DNA of 64,000 nt from Actinoplanes nipponensis (GTDB lineage Bacteria > Actinomycetota > Actinomycetes > Mycobacteriales > Micromonosporaceae). The notes beneath the pieces were generated by a model, which saw only the letters and a list, made by a program, of their open reading frames with translations, ran no database searches and was not told the DNA's origin. Positions 33,827 through 43,202 of this stretch are shown one piece after another; the first letter of the stretch is position 1; the number at the start of each line of letters is the position of its first letter. The stretch lies in assembly GCF_016862275.1 (NCBI RefSeq), contig NZ_BOMQ01000028.1:1-64000 (forward strand). Reading direction: 5' to 3'. The position numbers and the translations under genes are program-made.

Positions 33827-35668
33827 TCAGCGGGCCAGCGGGAGCACCACCCGGGACACGCCGAGCCGGACGCCGACCGTGGTGCCGGCCGGGTAGCGCA
33901 GGGTGTGGTCGCGCTCGGTGGAGATCAGCACCAGGCCGATCCGGTGGCCGGCCGCGAACACGTGGTCCTCGGTCTGCAGATCCCAGCTGAACGTGTACGC
34001 CTTCCCGGCGCGTACCGGGGTGCTGCGGGCCGCGGACAGCCGGTTGCGCACGTCCAGCCAGCCCCGGGTGACGATCTCCGAGGCGGTCGGCGCGGTGACG
34101 TACTCCCGGCGGTTGAAGCAGCCCGGGTCGCCGGGGATGCCGGGGCCCACGCAGTCCTGCTCGGGCCGCGAGCGCAGGCCGGCATAGCGCTCGGCCGGCC
34201 CGTAGTCGACCAGCAGGGCGGTCAGGTACGGCGACGCGCCGGCCAGGTCGGCCCGGACGGTGACCGTCGGCGTCCCGGACAGCCGGGTCTCGCGGGTCAG
34301 CGGCGCGGACAGGTAGGCCAGCCGGTTGGGGTCGGCGCCGAGCCCGTCGCCGGCGAGCTGCTCGGCGGTCCGCGCCGGGTCGTCCACGAACGACTCGCGG
34401 GTGCCGGAGCCGGACGGGGCGCCGCCCAGCGTGCCGCCGGCGCCGGGGAACATCGGGGTGGGCCGGGTGCCCGGGACCGGCCAGGTGCGCGACGTGCGCC
34501 AGACGGTCGGCGCGACCTCGACGTCGGCCATCGGCTCCCGCATGATCCCCGTGTCGATCTTGTAGAGCCAGAAGTCGAACCAGCGGTGCAGCGTGCTCAG
34601 CCACTCCGCGCGGCGGACGTTGAACGGGTCGGTGTGCCCGGCCTGGTGCAGCCAGATCTTGCGGGGCACGTGCCGCCGCGCCAGCGCGGCCCACCACTGC
34701 CCGGCCTGGCCGGTCCGGACGTTGTCGTCGTGCAGCCCGTGCACCAGCAGCACGCTGGCCCGCACCTTGGCCACGTCGCGCAGGTAGTTCCGCTCGGCCC
34801 AGTAGGCGTTGTAGTCGCCGGTGACCCGGTCCTGGTCGCGTTCCAGCGCGGCCATGACGTCGGCGCAGACCTCGGGGTGCTCCCGGGTCAACACCGCCTT
34901 GGCCAGCACGTCCGTGTCCTCGCCCTGGAAGCCCCCGGGCGCGACGACGCCGCCGTTGGCGCGGTAGTAGTCGTACCAGCTGGAGATGCCGGCGATGGGC
35001 ACGATGGTCTCCAGGCCGCGCACGCCGGTGGCGGCGACGGCGTTGGGCAGCGTGCCGTTGTAGGAGACGCCGATCATGCCGGTGCGCCCGGTCGACCAGC
35101 CGGCCGCCACCGGGGCCCCGGCGGCGTCGAAGGCGGCGGCGCGCCCGTTGAGCCAGTCGACGACCGCCTTCATGCCGAGCGTCTCGTTGCGCCCGCCCGA
35201 GGTGGGGCAGCCGTCCGAGCCGCCGGTGCCGAGGCTGTCGGCGAAGACCACCGCGTAGCCGCGGGGCACGAAGTAGTTGTCCAGGTAGCCGGCGAACGTG
35301 ATGGTCTCGGCCGCCCGGTCCGCGCCGGCCACCGCGCCGCGGCGCGCGCCGGGCGCGTCGCGGTCGATGTCGTCGTGGTTCGGTACGTCGTTGAGCCCCG
35401 CGTAGTACGGGCTGGCCTGGAAGATCACCGGCACCCGGGCGTCGGTCCGCGGCCGGATGATGCGGACGGCCACCCGGTCCGGGGCGCCGTCCGCGTCACT
35501 GTCCACCGTGGTCTGCACCCACACCTGCTCGCGGACGGCCTGGGTGTAGTCGTACACCGGCTCGGTGCCGGCAGCGGGCGCGGCCTGCGCCACAGCAGCC
35601 CCGGCGACCACCGTGAGCAGGGCGGTGCCGGCGGTCAGAGCCCGCACCAGGAATCGGACGGATCGCAT
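33827..35668 (-). CDS. Secreted Xaa-Pro dipeptidyl-peptidase (S15-like)
   Basis: A 613-residue secreted protein with a signal peptide (1-28, ending AAVAQAAPA). The alpha/beta-hydrolase domain carries the nucleophile in GVSYNGTLPN, the Asp in VLLVHGLHDDNVRTGQ and the His in HQAGHTDPF. A C-terminal jelly-roll domain (about 430-613, PTVTVRADLAG and AGHRIGLVLI) completes the S15/CocE architecture. It would release dipeptides with Pro in the second position from extracellular peptides. It is followed downstream by a serine hydrolase gene on the same strand. Confidence 0.9.
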   Translation of the reverse strand: MRSVRFLVRALTAGTALLTVVAGAAVAQAAPAAGTEPVYDYTQAVREQVWVQTTVDSDADGAPDRVAVRIIRPRTDARVPVIFQASPYYAGLNDVPNHDDIDRDAPGARRGAVAGADRAAETITFAGYLDNYFVPRGYAVVFADSLGTGGSDGCPTSGGRNETLGMKAVVDWLNGRAAAFDAAGAPVAAGWSTGRTGMIGVSYNGTLPNAVAATGVRGLETIVPIAGISSWYDYYRANGGVVAPGGFQGEDTDVLAKAVLTREHPEVCADVMAALERDQDRVTGDYNAYWAERNYLRDVAKVRASVLLVHGLHDDNVRTGQAGQWWAALARRHVPRKIWLHQAGHTDPFNVRRAEWLSTLHRWFDFWLYKIDTGIMREPMADVEVAPTVWRTSRTWPVPGTRPTPMFPGAGGTLGGAPSGSGTRESFVDDPARTAEQLAGDGLGADPNRLAYLSAPLTRETRLSGTPTVTVRADLAGASPYLTALLVDYGPAERYAGLRSRPEQDCVGPGIPGDPGCFNRREYVTAPTASEIVTRGWLDVRNRLSAARSTPVRAGKAYTFSWDLQTEDHVFAAGHRIGLVLISTERDHTLRYPAGTTVGVRLGVSRVVLPLAR

Positions 35669-35743
35669 CGAGGGACGCCTCCGGCACTCGGGGACCAGAT
35701 GTTGGGACGAACCCTATCGTCTCCCGTCGATGCGCGGGGACCC

Positions 35744-36277
35744 TCAGTCGTCGCAGGCGATCCCGTTGCCGTCCCTGTCGAGCCGCTGCCGGTCGGTGGC
35801 GGCCACCTTCAGGTTCTTGAAGCCGTGCCCGGCCAGCCAGGCGCATTTGTCCGTGGTGCCGGCCGGGAACGTCCACGGCACGCACTGGGTGATCCCGCCG
35901 TAGTTGTGGTCGCAACCGTCGACATTGGGCCGTACGTAGTGGGTCCCGGTCGGGGACGGCAGCGGCTTGAGCGGCTTCACCCCCGGCTGGCCGGCGTAGT
36001 TCTGCACGAACGGCGCGGCGACCGGCTCCGCCGGGCCGCCGGCTCCGGCCGCCGGCGCCGAGGTCTCCGCGGGGGCGGCGGCGCTCGGCGTGACCGGCGC
36101 CGCCGCGGACGGGCCGGCGGCCAGGCCCGGCCAGGTGCTGTCCGTCGGCCGGGGGGCCGCCGCGGCCACCGGGGACGCGTGCTCCCCCGGCGCCGCGACG
36201 AACCAGATCCCGGCGGCCCCGACGCCGAGCACCCCGAGCACGGCCAGCACGAGCAGGCCGCGGCGCGGGCCCGTCAC
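35744..36277 (-). CDS. Excalibur-type secreted or anchored protein
   Basis: A 177-residue protein with an N-terminal membrane segment (RRGLLVLAVLGVLGVGAAGI), a long Ala/Pro/Ser-rich linker, and a C-terminal Cys-containing domain ending RQRLDRDGNGIACDD. The DRDGNGIACD is the calcium-binding-like signature of the excalibur domain. The start GTG 36277 overlaps the stop of the copper radical oxidase gene, so the two are coupled. It is exported to the cell surface and may help the glycan locus upstream. This role is an inference. Confidence 0.82.
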   Translation of the reverse strand: MTGPRRGLLVLAVLGVLGVGAAGIWFVAAPGEHASPVAAAAPRPTDSTWPGLAAGPSAAAPVTPSAAAPAETSAPAAGAGGPAEPVAAPFVQNYAGQPGVKPLKPLPSPTGTHYVRPNVDGCDHNYGGITQCVPWTFPAGTTDKCAWLAGHGFKNLKVAATDRQRLDRDGNGIACDD

Positions 36278-38367
36278 TGGACCTGCACCCACTGGGCGAC
36301 CGACGGGACGCCGTTGGTGCCGACCACGTAGAGCATGTACCAGCCGGGCGGAGCCAGGTTGGGGTTGCTCGTCAGGTTGAGGCCGATGGTGGTGCCGGTG
36401 ACGGTCATCGGCAGGTCGACGTAGCGCTGGTTCGGGTCGCTGGAGTGGGTCACGGCCTCCGGGCGGATCAGCGCGGCCTTGAGGATCGGGCCGTCCACGG
36501 TGATCTGCTTGGTGGTGCCGTACGCCCACTGGCTGCCGGCCATGCTCAGGATCTGCGGCCGCCCGCCCTTGAACAGGTACGGCGGCGAGTACACCGAGAT
36601 CCGCATGTCGAACGTGCCGTCGCCGGGGTTGTCGCCGACGGACATGACGCGCCCGTCCGGCAGCAGGAACGCCGACGAGTGGTAGCCGCGCGGCACCGGG
36701 TCGGTGGCCATGCCCGCGGTGAACGTGTTGGTCGCCGGGTTGAACATCGACGCCTCGTACACCGGGTCGGCCCGGTTGTGCAGGGCGCCGCCGGTCTCGA
36801 AGACCTTGCCGTCGGGCAGCAGCACCGCGGACACGTACATCTTGCCCTGGGTGGCCGTCTGCGCGACGCCGCCGGTCATCTTGCCGCTGGGCAGCAGCGG
36901 GCCGGCCTGGTAGACCGGGGTGGCCTGCTTGAGGTCGATCAGGTCGGTGAGCCGGTTGGCGTCCGGGTTGCTGTCGATGTTGCCGCCGCCGAGGGTCAGC
37001 ACCCGCTGGTCCTGGGCCGGGGGCAGCAGCACGCTCATCGACTGGTCGCGCTCGTCCTTGCGCTGCAGGCCGGTGACCGGGGTGATGGTGTTGGCCTGGT
37101 AGTCGTAGATCGACGAGCCGGTGCCGGGCAGGCCGTTGCCGAAGACGTGGCTGCCGGTGTAGAACAGCCGGCCGTCCTGCATCAGCACCATCGACGGGTA
37201 CAGGCCCCAGAAGCTCCAGGTCTGGTTGGCCTCGTTGAGACCCAGCCAGCGCTGCTCGCTGCTCTTGAAGTACTGCGTCGCGACCGTGCCGCCGGAGTCC
37301 TCACCGAGGCCGCCCAGCGAGATGACGTCGCCGTTGCCCAGGACGGTGGCCGACGGGTACCAGGAGCCGGCGGTCATGTCGTTGACCTTGGTGTACGCCA
37401 TCGTGTCGGGGTCGAAGATGTACGAGTCCTTCAGGCCCTTGTAGCCGTGGCTGCCGTCGGCCGCCGGGTAGTCCTTGTTGCCGCCCATGATCAGCACCCG
37501 GCCGTCGGCCAGCTGGACGTGCCCGGAGCAGAACAGGTCGGCCGGGGTCGCCACATTGGTGAACGAGCCGGTGCGCGGGTTGTAGACCGCGGTGGTGAAG
37601 GTGCCGGCGGCGAACGCGGCCGGGTCGTTGCCGGAGCCGGCGACCAGCAGCACGTTGCCGTTCTTGAGCACCACGGCGTGGATGCCGCGCACCGGCGAGT
37701 TGAACGGCATGACCTGCCAGGCGCCGGCGGTGCAGGCGGCGCCGGCGCTGCACGAGGTGCCGGGCGCGGCCTGCGTCGCGTCCACCATGGCGTAGTCGTC
37801 GGTCTGCAGCGTGCCGACGCCGTAGATGGTGACGCCCCAGACGATCTGGTCGGTGTTGGCCGGCACCGGCGGGGTGCGGACCGTCTTCTGCTTCCAGGCG
37901 GTGGTGGTGGTCAGCGTGGCCAGGTCGGTCCAGTACACCCAGCCCTGGGCGACGTCGTGGCGGAACATCGTCATGACCGTGTTCGGGGTGGTGGTCTTGT
38001 ACCAGGCCGACACGTCGTACTGGTGGCCCGGCGTCACGTTCGGCGCGCAGGACGGGTTCTCCAGCATCAGCGCCTTGCGGTCCCCGCTGGTGATCTTCGA
38101 GACGGTGACCTTCATGGCGTTGGTCCCGCTGTGCGGCGCGGTGTGCGTCACCTCGTAGGTGTGGGTGCTGTCGCCCCAGCCGGACTGCTCCCAGCAGACC
38201 GGGAAGCCGGTGGCGTCGACCACCTCCAGGCCGGGGTTGCTCAGCAGGTTGGCCCCGGCGAACGACTTGCCGGGCACCGCGAGCACCAGGACCAGCGTGA
38301 TGACGATGAGCTGGGCGATCCGGGCGCGGTCGCGCCGGCTGAACAGGGGAAGGGGACGGCGGCTCAT
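36274..38367 (-). CDS. Galactose-oxidase-like copper radical oxidase (GlxA-like)
   Basis: A 697-residue protein with an N-terminal membrane anchor or signal (RIAQLIVITLVLVLAVPGKSFA), a CBM-like beta-sandwich (about 40-190), kelch-type propeller and a C-terminal DUF1929 immunoglobulin-like domain. The radical copper site is intact: Cys280 (LFCSGH), Tyr337 (SWYPSA), Tyr562-His563 (GYHSS) and His641 (VTHSS). The Streptomyces relative GlxA acts with CslA in making a hyphal-tip glucan. Here it is coupled to the GT2-GtrA gene by an ATGA overlap, within a four-glycan-gene operon. It would oxidise sugar primary alcohols of the polymer to aldehydes outside the membrane. Confidence 0.9.
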   Translation of the reverse strand: MSRRPLPLFSRRDRARIAQLIVITLVLVLAVPGKSFAGANLLSNPGLEVVDATGFPVCWEQSGWGDSTHTYEVTHTAPHSGTNAMKVTVSKITSGDRKALMLENPSCAPNVTPGHQYDVSAWYKTTTPNTVMTMFRHDVAQGWVYWTDLATLTTTTAWKQKTVRTPPVPANTDQIVWGVTIYGVGTLQTDDYAMVDATQAAPGTSCSAGAACTAGAWQVMPFNSPVRGIHAVVLKNGNVLLVAGSGNDPAAFAAGTFTTAVYNPRTGSFTNVATPADLFCSGHVQLADGRVLIMGGNKDYPAADGSHGYKGLKDSYIFDPDTMAYTKVNDMTAGSWYPSATVLGNGDVISLGGLGEDSGGTVATQYFKSSEQRWLGLNEANQTWSFWGLYPSMVLMQDGRLFYTGSHVFGNGLPGTGSSIYDYQANTITPVTGLQRKDERDQSMSVLLPPAQDQRVLTLGGGNIDSNPDANRLTDLIDLKQATPVYQAGPLLPSGKMTGGVAQTATQGKMYVSAVLLPDGKVFETGGALHNRADPVYEASMFNPATNTFTAGMATDPVPRGYHSSAFLLPDGRVMSVGDNPGDGTFDMRISVYSPPYLFKGGRPQILSMAGSQWAYGTTKQITVDGPILKAALIRPEAVTHSSDPNQRYVDLPMTVTGTTIGLNLTSNPNLAPPGWYMLYVVGTNGVPSVAQWVQVQ

Positions 38368-39596
38368 GCGTTCTCCCGTACGGCGGGCTGGGGCTTGGCC
38401 CGGTAGATGACCTTGTCGAGGATCCCGAAGCGCACGACGAAGGACGTCACGAGCGTCATCAGGTTGGCGATCAGCACGCCGACGTGCGCGCCGTCGACGA
38501 GCAGGGCGAGCAGCGGGATCCGCAGCAGCAGGTCGGCGTTGCCCAGCACGAAGAAGCGGCTCATCCGGCCGGCCAGGCTGCGGTGCCGGCGGTTGCGGTA
38601 CAGCAGGGTGTCGGTCAGGGCGAAGTTCCACCCGACCGCGACCAGGTTGGCCAGCACCGCCGCCGGCAGGTAGTGCACCCCGGCGACGTGGGCCAGCAAC
38701 CACAGCGCGAGCTGGTTGGGCAGCAGGCCGGACAGGCCGATCAGGGCGAAGGCCAGCATCCGGGTCCGCGCGGCGCCGACCCGCAGGATCGCCAGGTGCT
38801 TGAGGAAGCGCACGCCCTCGGCCATCGTGGACTTGGACTCCCCGGCGTGCCGGGGCTGGAAGGTGTACGGCACCTCGACGATGCGGCCCGGGCGGTTGCG
38901 GACCACCAGCTCCAGCAGCACCTTGTAGCCCAGCGGGCGCAGCTCGTCGACCTGCAGCGAGCTCGTGCGCACCGCGAACAGCCCGCTCATCGGGTCGCTG
39001 ACCTGCAACAGGGTGTTGCGGAAGAGCAGCTTGGTGAAGAGCGTGGAGCCGCCGGAGATGAGCTTGCGGTAGCCGTCGGAGAGCCCGTCCTTGGCGCCGC
39101 CGCCGGCGTACCGGGTGCCGATCACCAGGTCGGCGCCGTCGCGCAGGCCGGCCGCGATGAGGTCGGGGACGACCTCCGGCGGATGCTGCAGGTCGGCGTC
39201 CATCACCACGATCCAGGCGCCCCGGGCCAGCCGCATGCCCTCCACCACCGCGCCGCCGAGCCCGCCGGCGCCGTGCTCCCGGTGGTGCACGGTGATCGGG
39301 ATCGGGAAGGTGGACGCCGCCGCCCGGATCACGTCCGGGGTGTCGTCGGTGCTGTCGTCGACGAAGACGATCTCGGTGTCGCTCTCCGGCAGCACCGCGG
39401 CCAGCCGGTCCAGCAGCGCGCCGATGTTCCCGCGCTCGTTGAAGGTCGGGATGACGATGGTCTGCCGCAGCGCCGTGGCCACCTGCACCTGGCCGATCGC
39501 GCCGGCCATCCTCGACACCCGGGCCTGGCCGACGGCGGGGGGCATCCGCGACACCGCGGCTCGGCCGATCGAGCGGTCACCCGTGGTGAGCGTCAT
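38364..39596 (-). CDS. Polyprenol-phosphate-sugar synthase (GT2) fused to GtrA
   Basis: A 410-residue fusion. Residues about 45-275 are a DPM1-like GT2 domain (QTIVIPTFNERGNIGALLDR, metal motif MDADLQHPPEV). Residues about 280-400 are a GtrA-type membrane domain of four helices. It should make polyprenyl-phosphate sugar and may help flip it. ATG 39596 follows a strong AAAGGAGG at 39604-39611, 7 bases away. It lies between the GT39-like gene, which would use such a lipid-linked sugar, and the copper oxidase gene. Confidence 0.9.
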   Translation of the reverse strand: MTLTTGDRSIGRAAVSRMPPAVGQARVSRMAGAIGQVQVATALRQTIVIPTFNERGNIGALLDRLAAVLPESDTEIVFVDDSTDDTPDVIRAAASTFPIPITVHHREHGAGGLGGAVVEGMRLARGAWIVVMDADLQHPPEVVPDLIAAGLRDGADLVIGTRYAGGGAKDGLSDGYRKLISGGSTLFTKLLFRNTLLQVSDPMSGLFAVRTSSLQVDELRPLGYKVLLELVVRNRPGRIVEVPYTFQPRHAGESKSTMAEGVRFLKHLAILRVGAARTRMLAFALIGLSGLLPNQLALWLLAHVAGVHYLPAAVLANLVAVGWNFALTDTLLYRNRRHRSLAGRMSRFFVLGNADLLLRIPLLALLVDGAHVGVLIANLMTLVTSFVVRFGILDKVIYRAKPQPAVRENA

Positions 39597-39657
39597 GGCT
39601 GGTCCTCCTTTGTCATGCCCCGGCCCTTCACTCGCACGCCCGCTCCGGTGCAGTCGG

Positions 39658-41229
39658 TCATGACTTGTTCTTGTCGATCCGGCGGATCTCGATGCGGCCG
39701 TCCTGCGGGCCGAAGGTCGCGATCGGCGTGGAGTTGGTCAACAGCTTGGTGACCGTGGGCAGGGAGCCGGGATCCTGGCGCAGCGCCGGGGTGGACACGA
39801 TGTAGTCCACGTCGCGCCAGCCGTCCTTGAGCGTCGCCGCGACCGCCGTGTCGAGGTCCAGCTTGTAGAACCAGATGACCTTCTCGCGCTGGTAGCCGGC
39901 GTTGACGCAGTCGATCCAGAGCACGTCGTCGACCACGACGGTGCTCGTGGCCCGGTCCGGCAGCTGCTCGCGCAGGTAGGTGGCCGCCGCCGCGTAGTGG
40001 GCGTTGTCGTCGGTGGTCAGGGCGCGGCGGTCGCCGACGTACCAGCGGGGCAGCACCAGCGTCAGGGCCGTCACCGCGGCCACGCCCAGCACGGCCCACC
40101 GCCACCAGCTGCGCCGCGGCTGGAGCCGCCGCACGCCCTCGTCCGCGACGCCGGCGATGACGATGGCCAGGAACGGCAGGATCTGCACCACGTACATGGC
40201 CGGCAGGTAGCCGCCGGGGCGCAGGGCGACCAGGGCCAGGATGACCGCGGCGATCGCCGGCGCCCGCAGCCGGCGGACCGCCAGCGCCACCACGGTGGCG
40301 GCCAGGCCGGCCACCAGGATGACGGTGTCGTAGTACAGCCAGGCCGCGATCAGCGAGTGGGAGCCGGAGCCCGCCTCGAACACCGAACCGGAACCCGACC
40401 GCGAGGTGAGCTGGAACTGCCAGGCGCCGATCAGCGACACGTGCCCCGCGCCGGGGAACAGCTCGCCGCGCAGCAGCGCGTACAGCGGGTAGAAGACGCC
40501 GACCAGGATCAGGCCGCTGACGTAGCCGCCGAAGGCCCACGGCCGGGTGGAGGTCTTCGCGGCGTTCTGCCACATCGCCACCAGCACCGCCGGGGCGGTC
40601 AGCAGCATGGTCTCCTTGCTCAGCACCGAGACCGCCGTCGCGGCGCCCGCGGCGGCGTAGTGCCAGAGGTGCTTGCGCGGCGAGAGGGCGAGCGCCAGGG
40701 CGGCCAGCATCCACACCACGGCGAAGCTGTCCAGGTAGATCTGCCGGTTCATGGTGATCGCCAGCGGCGACAGCCCGAAGGTCAGCAGGGCCAGCGCGGC
40801 GGCCCAGCGGGACATCTCCAGCCGCCGGCTGATCACGTACACCAGGATCAGGCTGGCCCCGACCACCGGCAGCATCGCGATCCGCCCGGCCGCGACGGCG
40901 ATCAGCTCGGGGGCGAGCACGGTGGGCAGCCAGGCCAGGCCGGCGAGCTGGATCCAGGCCAGCGGCGGGTGGTCGTACCAGTAGGTGTAGTGGGCCAGGC
41001 CCTGCCCGTGCTGCACCGCCCAGGCCTGGGCCAGGTAGGTGCCCTCGTCGTCGGTCGCGGTCGGGAAGCCGGTGATGTTCCAGGCCAGGAAGAACAGGAC
41101 CAGGGCGGCCAGGCCGCCGGCCACGTAGAGGTCGGCGCGCGACCGGCGGCGCGGCGCGGGCCGGGGCTCCGGCTGCACCGGTACGTCCGGCAGCATGATG
41201 ACCTGGGTGGGGGCCTCGGCGATGCTCAT
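39658..41229 (-). CDS. GT39-like membrane glycosyltransferase
   Basis: A 523-residue polytopic membrane protein with about 10-12 helices. The first luminal loop has the acidic pair in TATDDEGTYLAQAW, as in ArnT/PMT-type (GT-C) enzymes that use polyprenyl-phosphate sugars, and YWYDHPPLAWIQLAG follows. The C-terminal quarter is soluble and extracytoplasmic (DDVLWIDCVNAGY). It overlaps the GT2 synthase stop by 4 bases and probably transfers sugar from the lipid donor made by the neighbouring GT2-GtrA onto the polymer. Confidence 0.87.
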   Translation of the reverse strand: MSIAEAPTQVIMLPDVPVQPEPRPAPRRRSRADLYVAGGLAALVLFFLAWNITGFPTATDDEGTYLAQAWAVQHGQGLAHYTYWYDHPPLAWIQLAGLAWLPTVLAPELIAVAAGRIAMLPVVGASLILVYVISRRLEMSRWAAALALLTFGLSPLAITMNRQIYLDSFAVVWMLAALALALSPRKHLWHYAAAGAATAVSVLSKETMLLTAPAVLVAMWQNAAKTSTRPWAFGGYVSGLILVGVFYPLYALLRGELFPGAGHVSLIGAWQFQLTSRSGSGSVFEAGSGSHSLIAAWLYYDTVILVAGLAATVVALAVRRLRAPAIAAVILALVALRPGGYLPAMYVVQILPFLAIVIAGVADEGVRRLQPRRSWWRWAVLGVAAVTALTLVLPRWYVGDRRALTTDDNAHYAAAATYLREQLPDRATSTVVVDDVLWIDCVNAGYQREKVIWFYKLDLDTAVAATLKDGWRDVDYIVSTPALRQDPGSLPTVTKLLTNSTPIATFGPQDGRIEIRRIDKNKS

Positions 41230-42530
41230 GCGGCGACTCCGCTCTTGGCCGCGACGGGCTCCTTGGTCAGGTGCGCGCCGGTGTGCGCGGTCAGTTCCCA
41301 GTTGCGCTTGCCGGTGTACTCGCGCCACACCGCGCGCAGCGCCGCCACGGCCAGCACCAGCGCGTAGGGGAAGGCGCCGAGGATGAGCCGCGCGTAGTGG
41401 TGCCAGCGGGTGCGCAGGCCGTACTGCAGGCCGAAGTCGCGCAGGCCGACGGTCTGGAAGACCAGGTTGGCGGCCATCGGGATGACCGGCACGAACGTGA
41501 TCAGCGCCACGAACACCGGCAGCTCGGCCCAGATCGCGATGGCGATGCCGATCGGGATGACGATGCCGGAGAACGCCTGCAGGAACGGCTGGGTCAGGGT
41601 GTAGCGGGCCAGCATCCGCTGGCCGAACTCCGGCAGCCGGCGCCACTCGCCCTTGCGGTAGACCTGCAGGAAGCCCTGGTTCCACCGGGTGCGCTGCTTG
41701 AGCAGCGACACCAGCGTGCCGGGGGTCTCCTCCTTGGTGACGATCGCGGAGTCGTACGCGACGACCACCTTGGCGCCCCGGCTGGACAGCCGCACGCCCA
41801 GGTCGCAGTCCTCGGCGAGGCAGGTGCCGTCCCAGCCGTTGGCGGCTCGCAGCACGTCGGTGCGCACGAACACGGTGTTGCCGCCGAGCGGGATGAACCC
41901 CTTGCGGGCGTGCAGGTGCAGCCGGCTGCGGAACCAGAAGAAGTACTCCAGGCAGTTGTGCAGGCTGTACCAGCTGGAGTGGAAGTTGATGAGCTGCACG
42001 CCGCCCTGCACCACGTCGGCGTCGGTGGACCGGAACGCGTGGTCCACGTGCTCCAGCAGCGACGGGTGCACCTGGTCCTCGGCGTCGAAGACCCCGACCA
42101 CGTCGCCGCGGCAGTACGGCAGGGCGGTGTTGAGCGCCCGCGGCTTGTTCTTCTGCTCGTTGGTGTCGGTCACCACCAGGATGCGCCCGGGCGCGGTGGC
42201 GGCCACCCGGTGCGCCACCTCGGCGGTCTCCGGGTCGTCGTGCCCCACGATCACGATGATCTCGAAACCGGTGTGGGTGGACTCCAGCAGACGCTCCACG
42301 GTGTGCTCCAGCACGGCCTGCTCGTGCCGCGCGGGCACCAGCAGGCTGAAGGTCAGCCGGTGTTCGCCGTCCGGCGCGGCGAACCGGGTCGACGCCAGCG
42401 TCTCCGGCGTGCGCCAGGCGTGCATCGTCCACCACAGGGTGACCGCGGCGAAGCCCGCGAGCACCAACGAAACCACAATCATCACGGCGGCAGCCAAAGC
42501 CGTTGCCTTTCGAAATGCGGCGGGCCCCAT
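41226..42530 (-). CDS. CslA-like processive GT2 polysaccharide synthase
   Basis: A 434-residue membrane GT2. TM1 lies at about 14-38, followed by a GT-A domain with FDAEDQVHP, the second acidic motif LAEDCDLGVRL and QRTRWNQGF (a Q(x)xRW box), the full set seen in cellulose/hyaluronan synthase-like enzymes. Three to four further helices follow (IPIGIAIAIWAELPVFVALI). It probably extrudes a beta-linked glucan-like chain. ATG 42530 was chosen; TTG 42545 is the longer option. It heads the overlapping glycan operon that ends with the radical oxidase, as in the cslA-glxA locus, but PilZ and other c-di-GMP parts are not seen. Confidence 0.88.
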   Translation of the reverse strand: MGPAAFRKATALAAAVMIVVSLVLAGFAAVTLWWTMHAWRTPETLASTRFAAPDGEHRLTFSLLVPARHEQAVLEHTVERLLESTHTGFEIIVIVGHDDPETAEVAHRVAATAPGRILVVTDTNEQKNKPRALNTALPYCRGDVVGVFDAEDQVHPSLLEHVDHAFRSTDADVVQGGVQLINFHSSWYSLHNCLEYFFWFRSRLHLHARKGFIPLGGNTVFVRTDVLRAANGWDGTCLAEDCDLGVRLSSRGAKVVVAYDSAIVTKEETPGTLVSLLKQRTRWNQGFLQVYRKGEWRRLPEFGQRMLARYTLTQPFLQAFSGIVIPIGIAIAIWAELPVFVALITFVPVIPMAANLVFQTVGLRDFGLQYGLRTRWHHYARLILGAFPYALVLAVAALRAVWREYTGKRNWELTAHTGAHLTKEPVAAKSGVAA

Positions 42531-42545
42531 CCCACCGGCGGGCAA

Positions 42546-43202
42546 ACACTAACCCGATGCACCCCGGTGCTTTCAAGTCGGGCGGCAATTTTTTTACACG
42601 GGCTCCGCGCCGTTGTCGAATATGGCGGACAGCGGAAACATCCGGTTAATTAAAGGCCCGGCAATCGGGTGATCCCGCCGTTGATTTCAAGCCCCGAACG
42701 GACATGACGGGATACGCTGCGGTATCGGCCGAATCGAGCCTCGGCAGCAGTCCTGCGGGGACGTCCGGATCACCGGAGAGGACGAAGGTACTACACACCT
42801 CACCCGAACGGGCGACCGGGGCGGGCCCGTTTCCCCACGCCATGAGATCCGCGTCTCGTTTCGGTGGAAGCGTTCCCAGCGGCGGTCGGACCCCGGCCCG
42901 CCGGTGGCCGGCGGCGCATTCCGTGGCCCGAAAACAATTACCGGCGCCGGGTGAATGGGGCATTCATGGTGCCGAATCAGCAGGTCGGGCCGGGTTCGGC
43001 CGGCCCCGGGCGCGACCGTCGTGAGAGGAATCGGGGTCGCCTCCGGCGGTGCGGCCGACAGGTGCCGGCCGCCACCGGGGGCCATCGCGACCCGCCATTA
43101 CGACGCCACCGCGTAATGACATGATCACAGTCCGCCGAACGACCATTCCGCGGCGCCGGATCTCAACGATCGTTCAAGAATCTGCGGCCCGGCGGACCAT
43201 TC
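42546..43202. other. Gene-free region of 657 bases with upstream promoter area
   Basis: No reading frame here has the sequence of a real protein on either strand. The first part is AT-richer than anything nearby: a run of seven T (42590-42596) and TTAATTAAA (42647-42655). A 10-base palindrome TTGATTTCAA lies at about 42679-42688. It probably holds the control region of the leftward glycan operon, and possibly a long leader RNA. I see no known riboswitch. Confidence 0.5.
42547..42576 (-). promoter_or_regulatory. Possible promoter of the glycan operon
   Basis: On the minus strand TTGAAA (42576-42571) and TTAGTG (42552-42547) are 18 bases apart, a fair match to a sigma-70-type promoter. The start would fall about 10 bases before ATG 42530. 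Confidence 0.35.

Noticed and set aside
36445..38406. Rightward open frame of 653 codons over the copper radical oxidase gene
   Set aside because: Its sequence is a low-complexity shadow of a gene with an intact copper site on the other strand.
42704..43024. Small open frame in the 657-base gap
   Set aside because: It lacks a ribosome-binding site and any protein-like pattern; overlapping frames on both strands are equally open.
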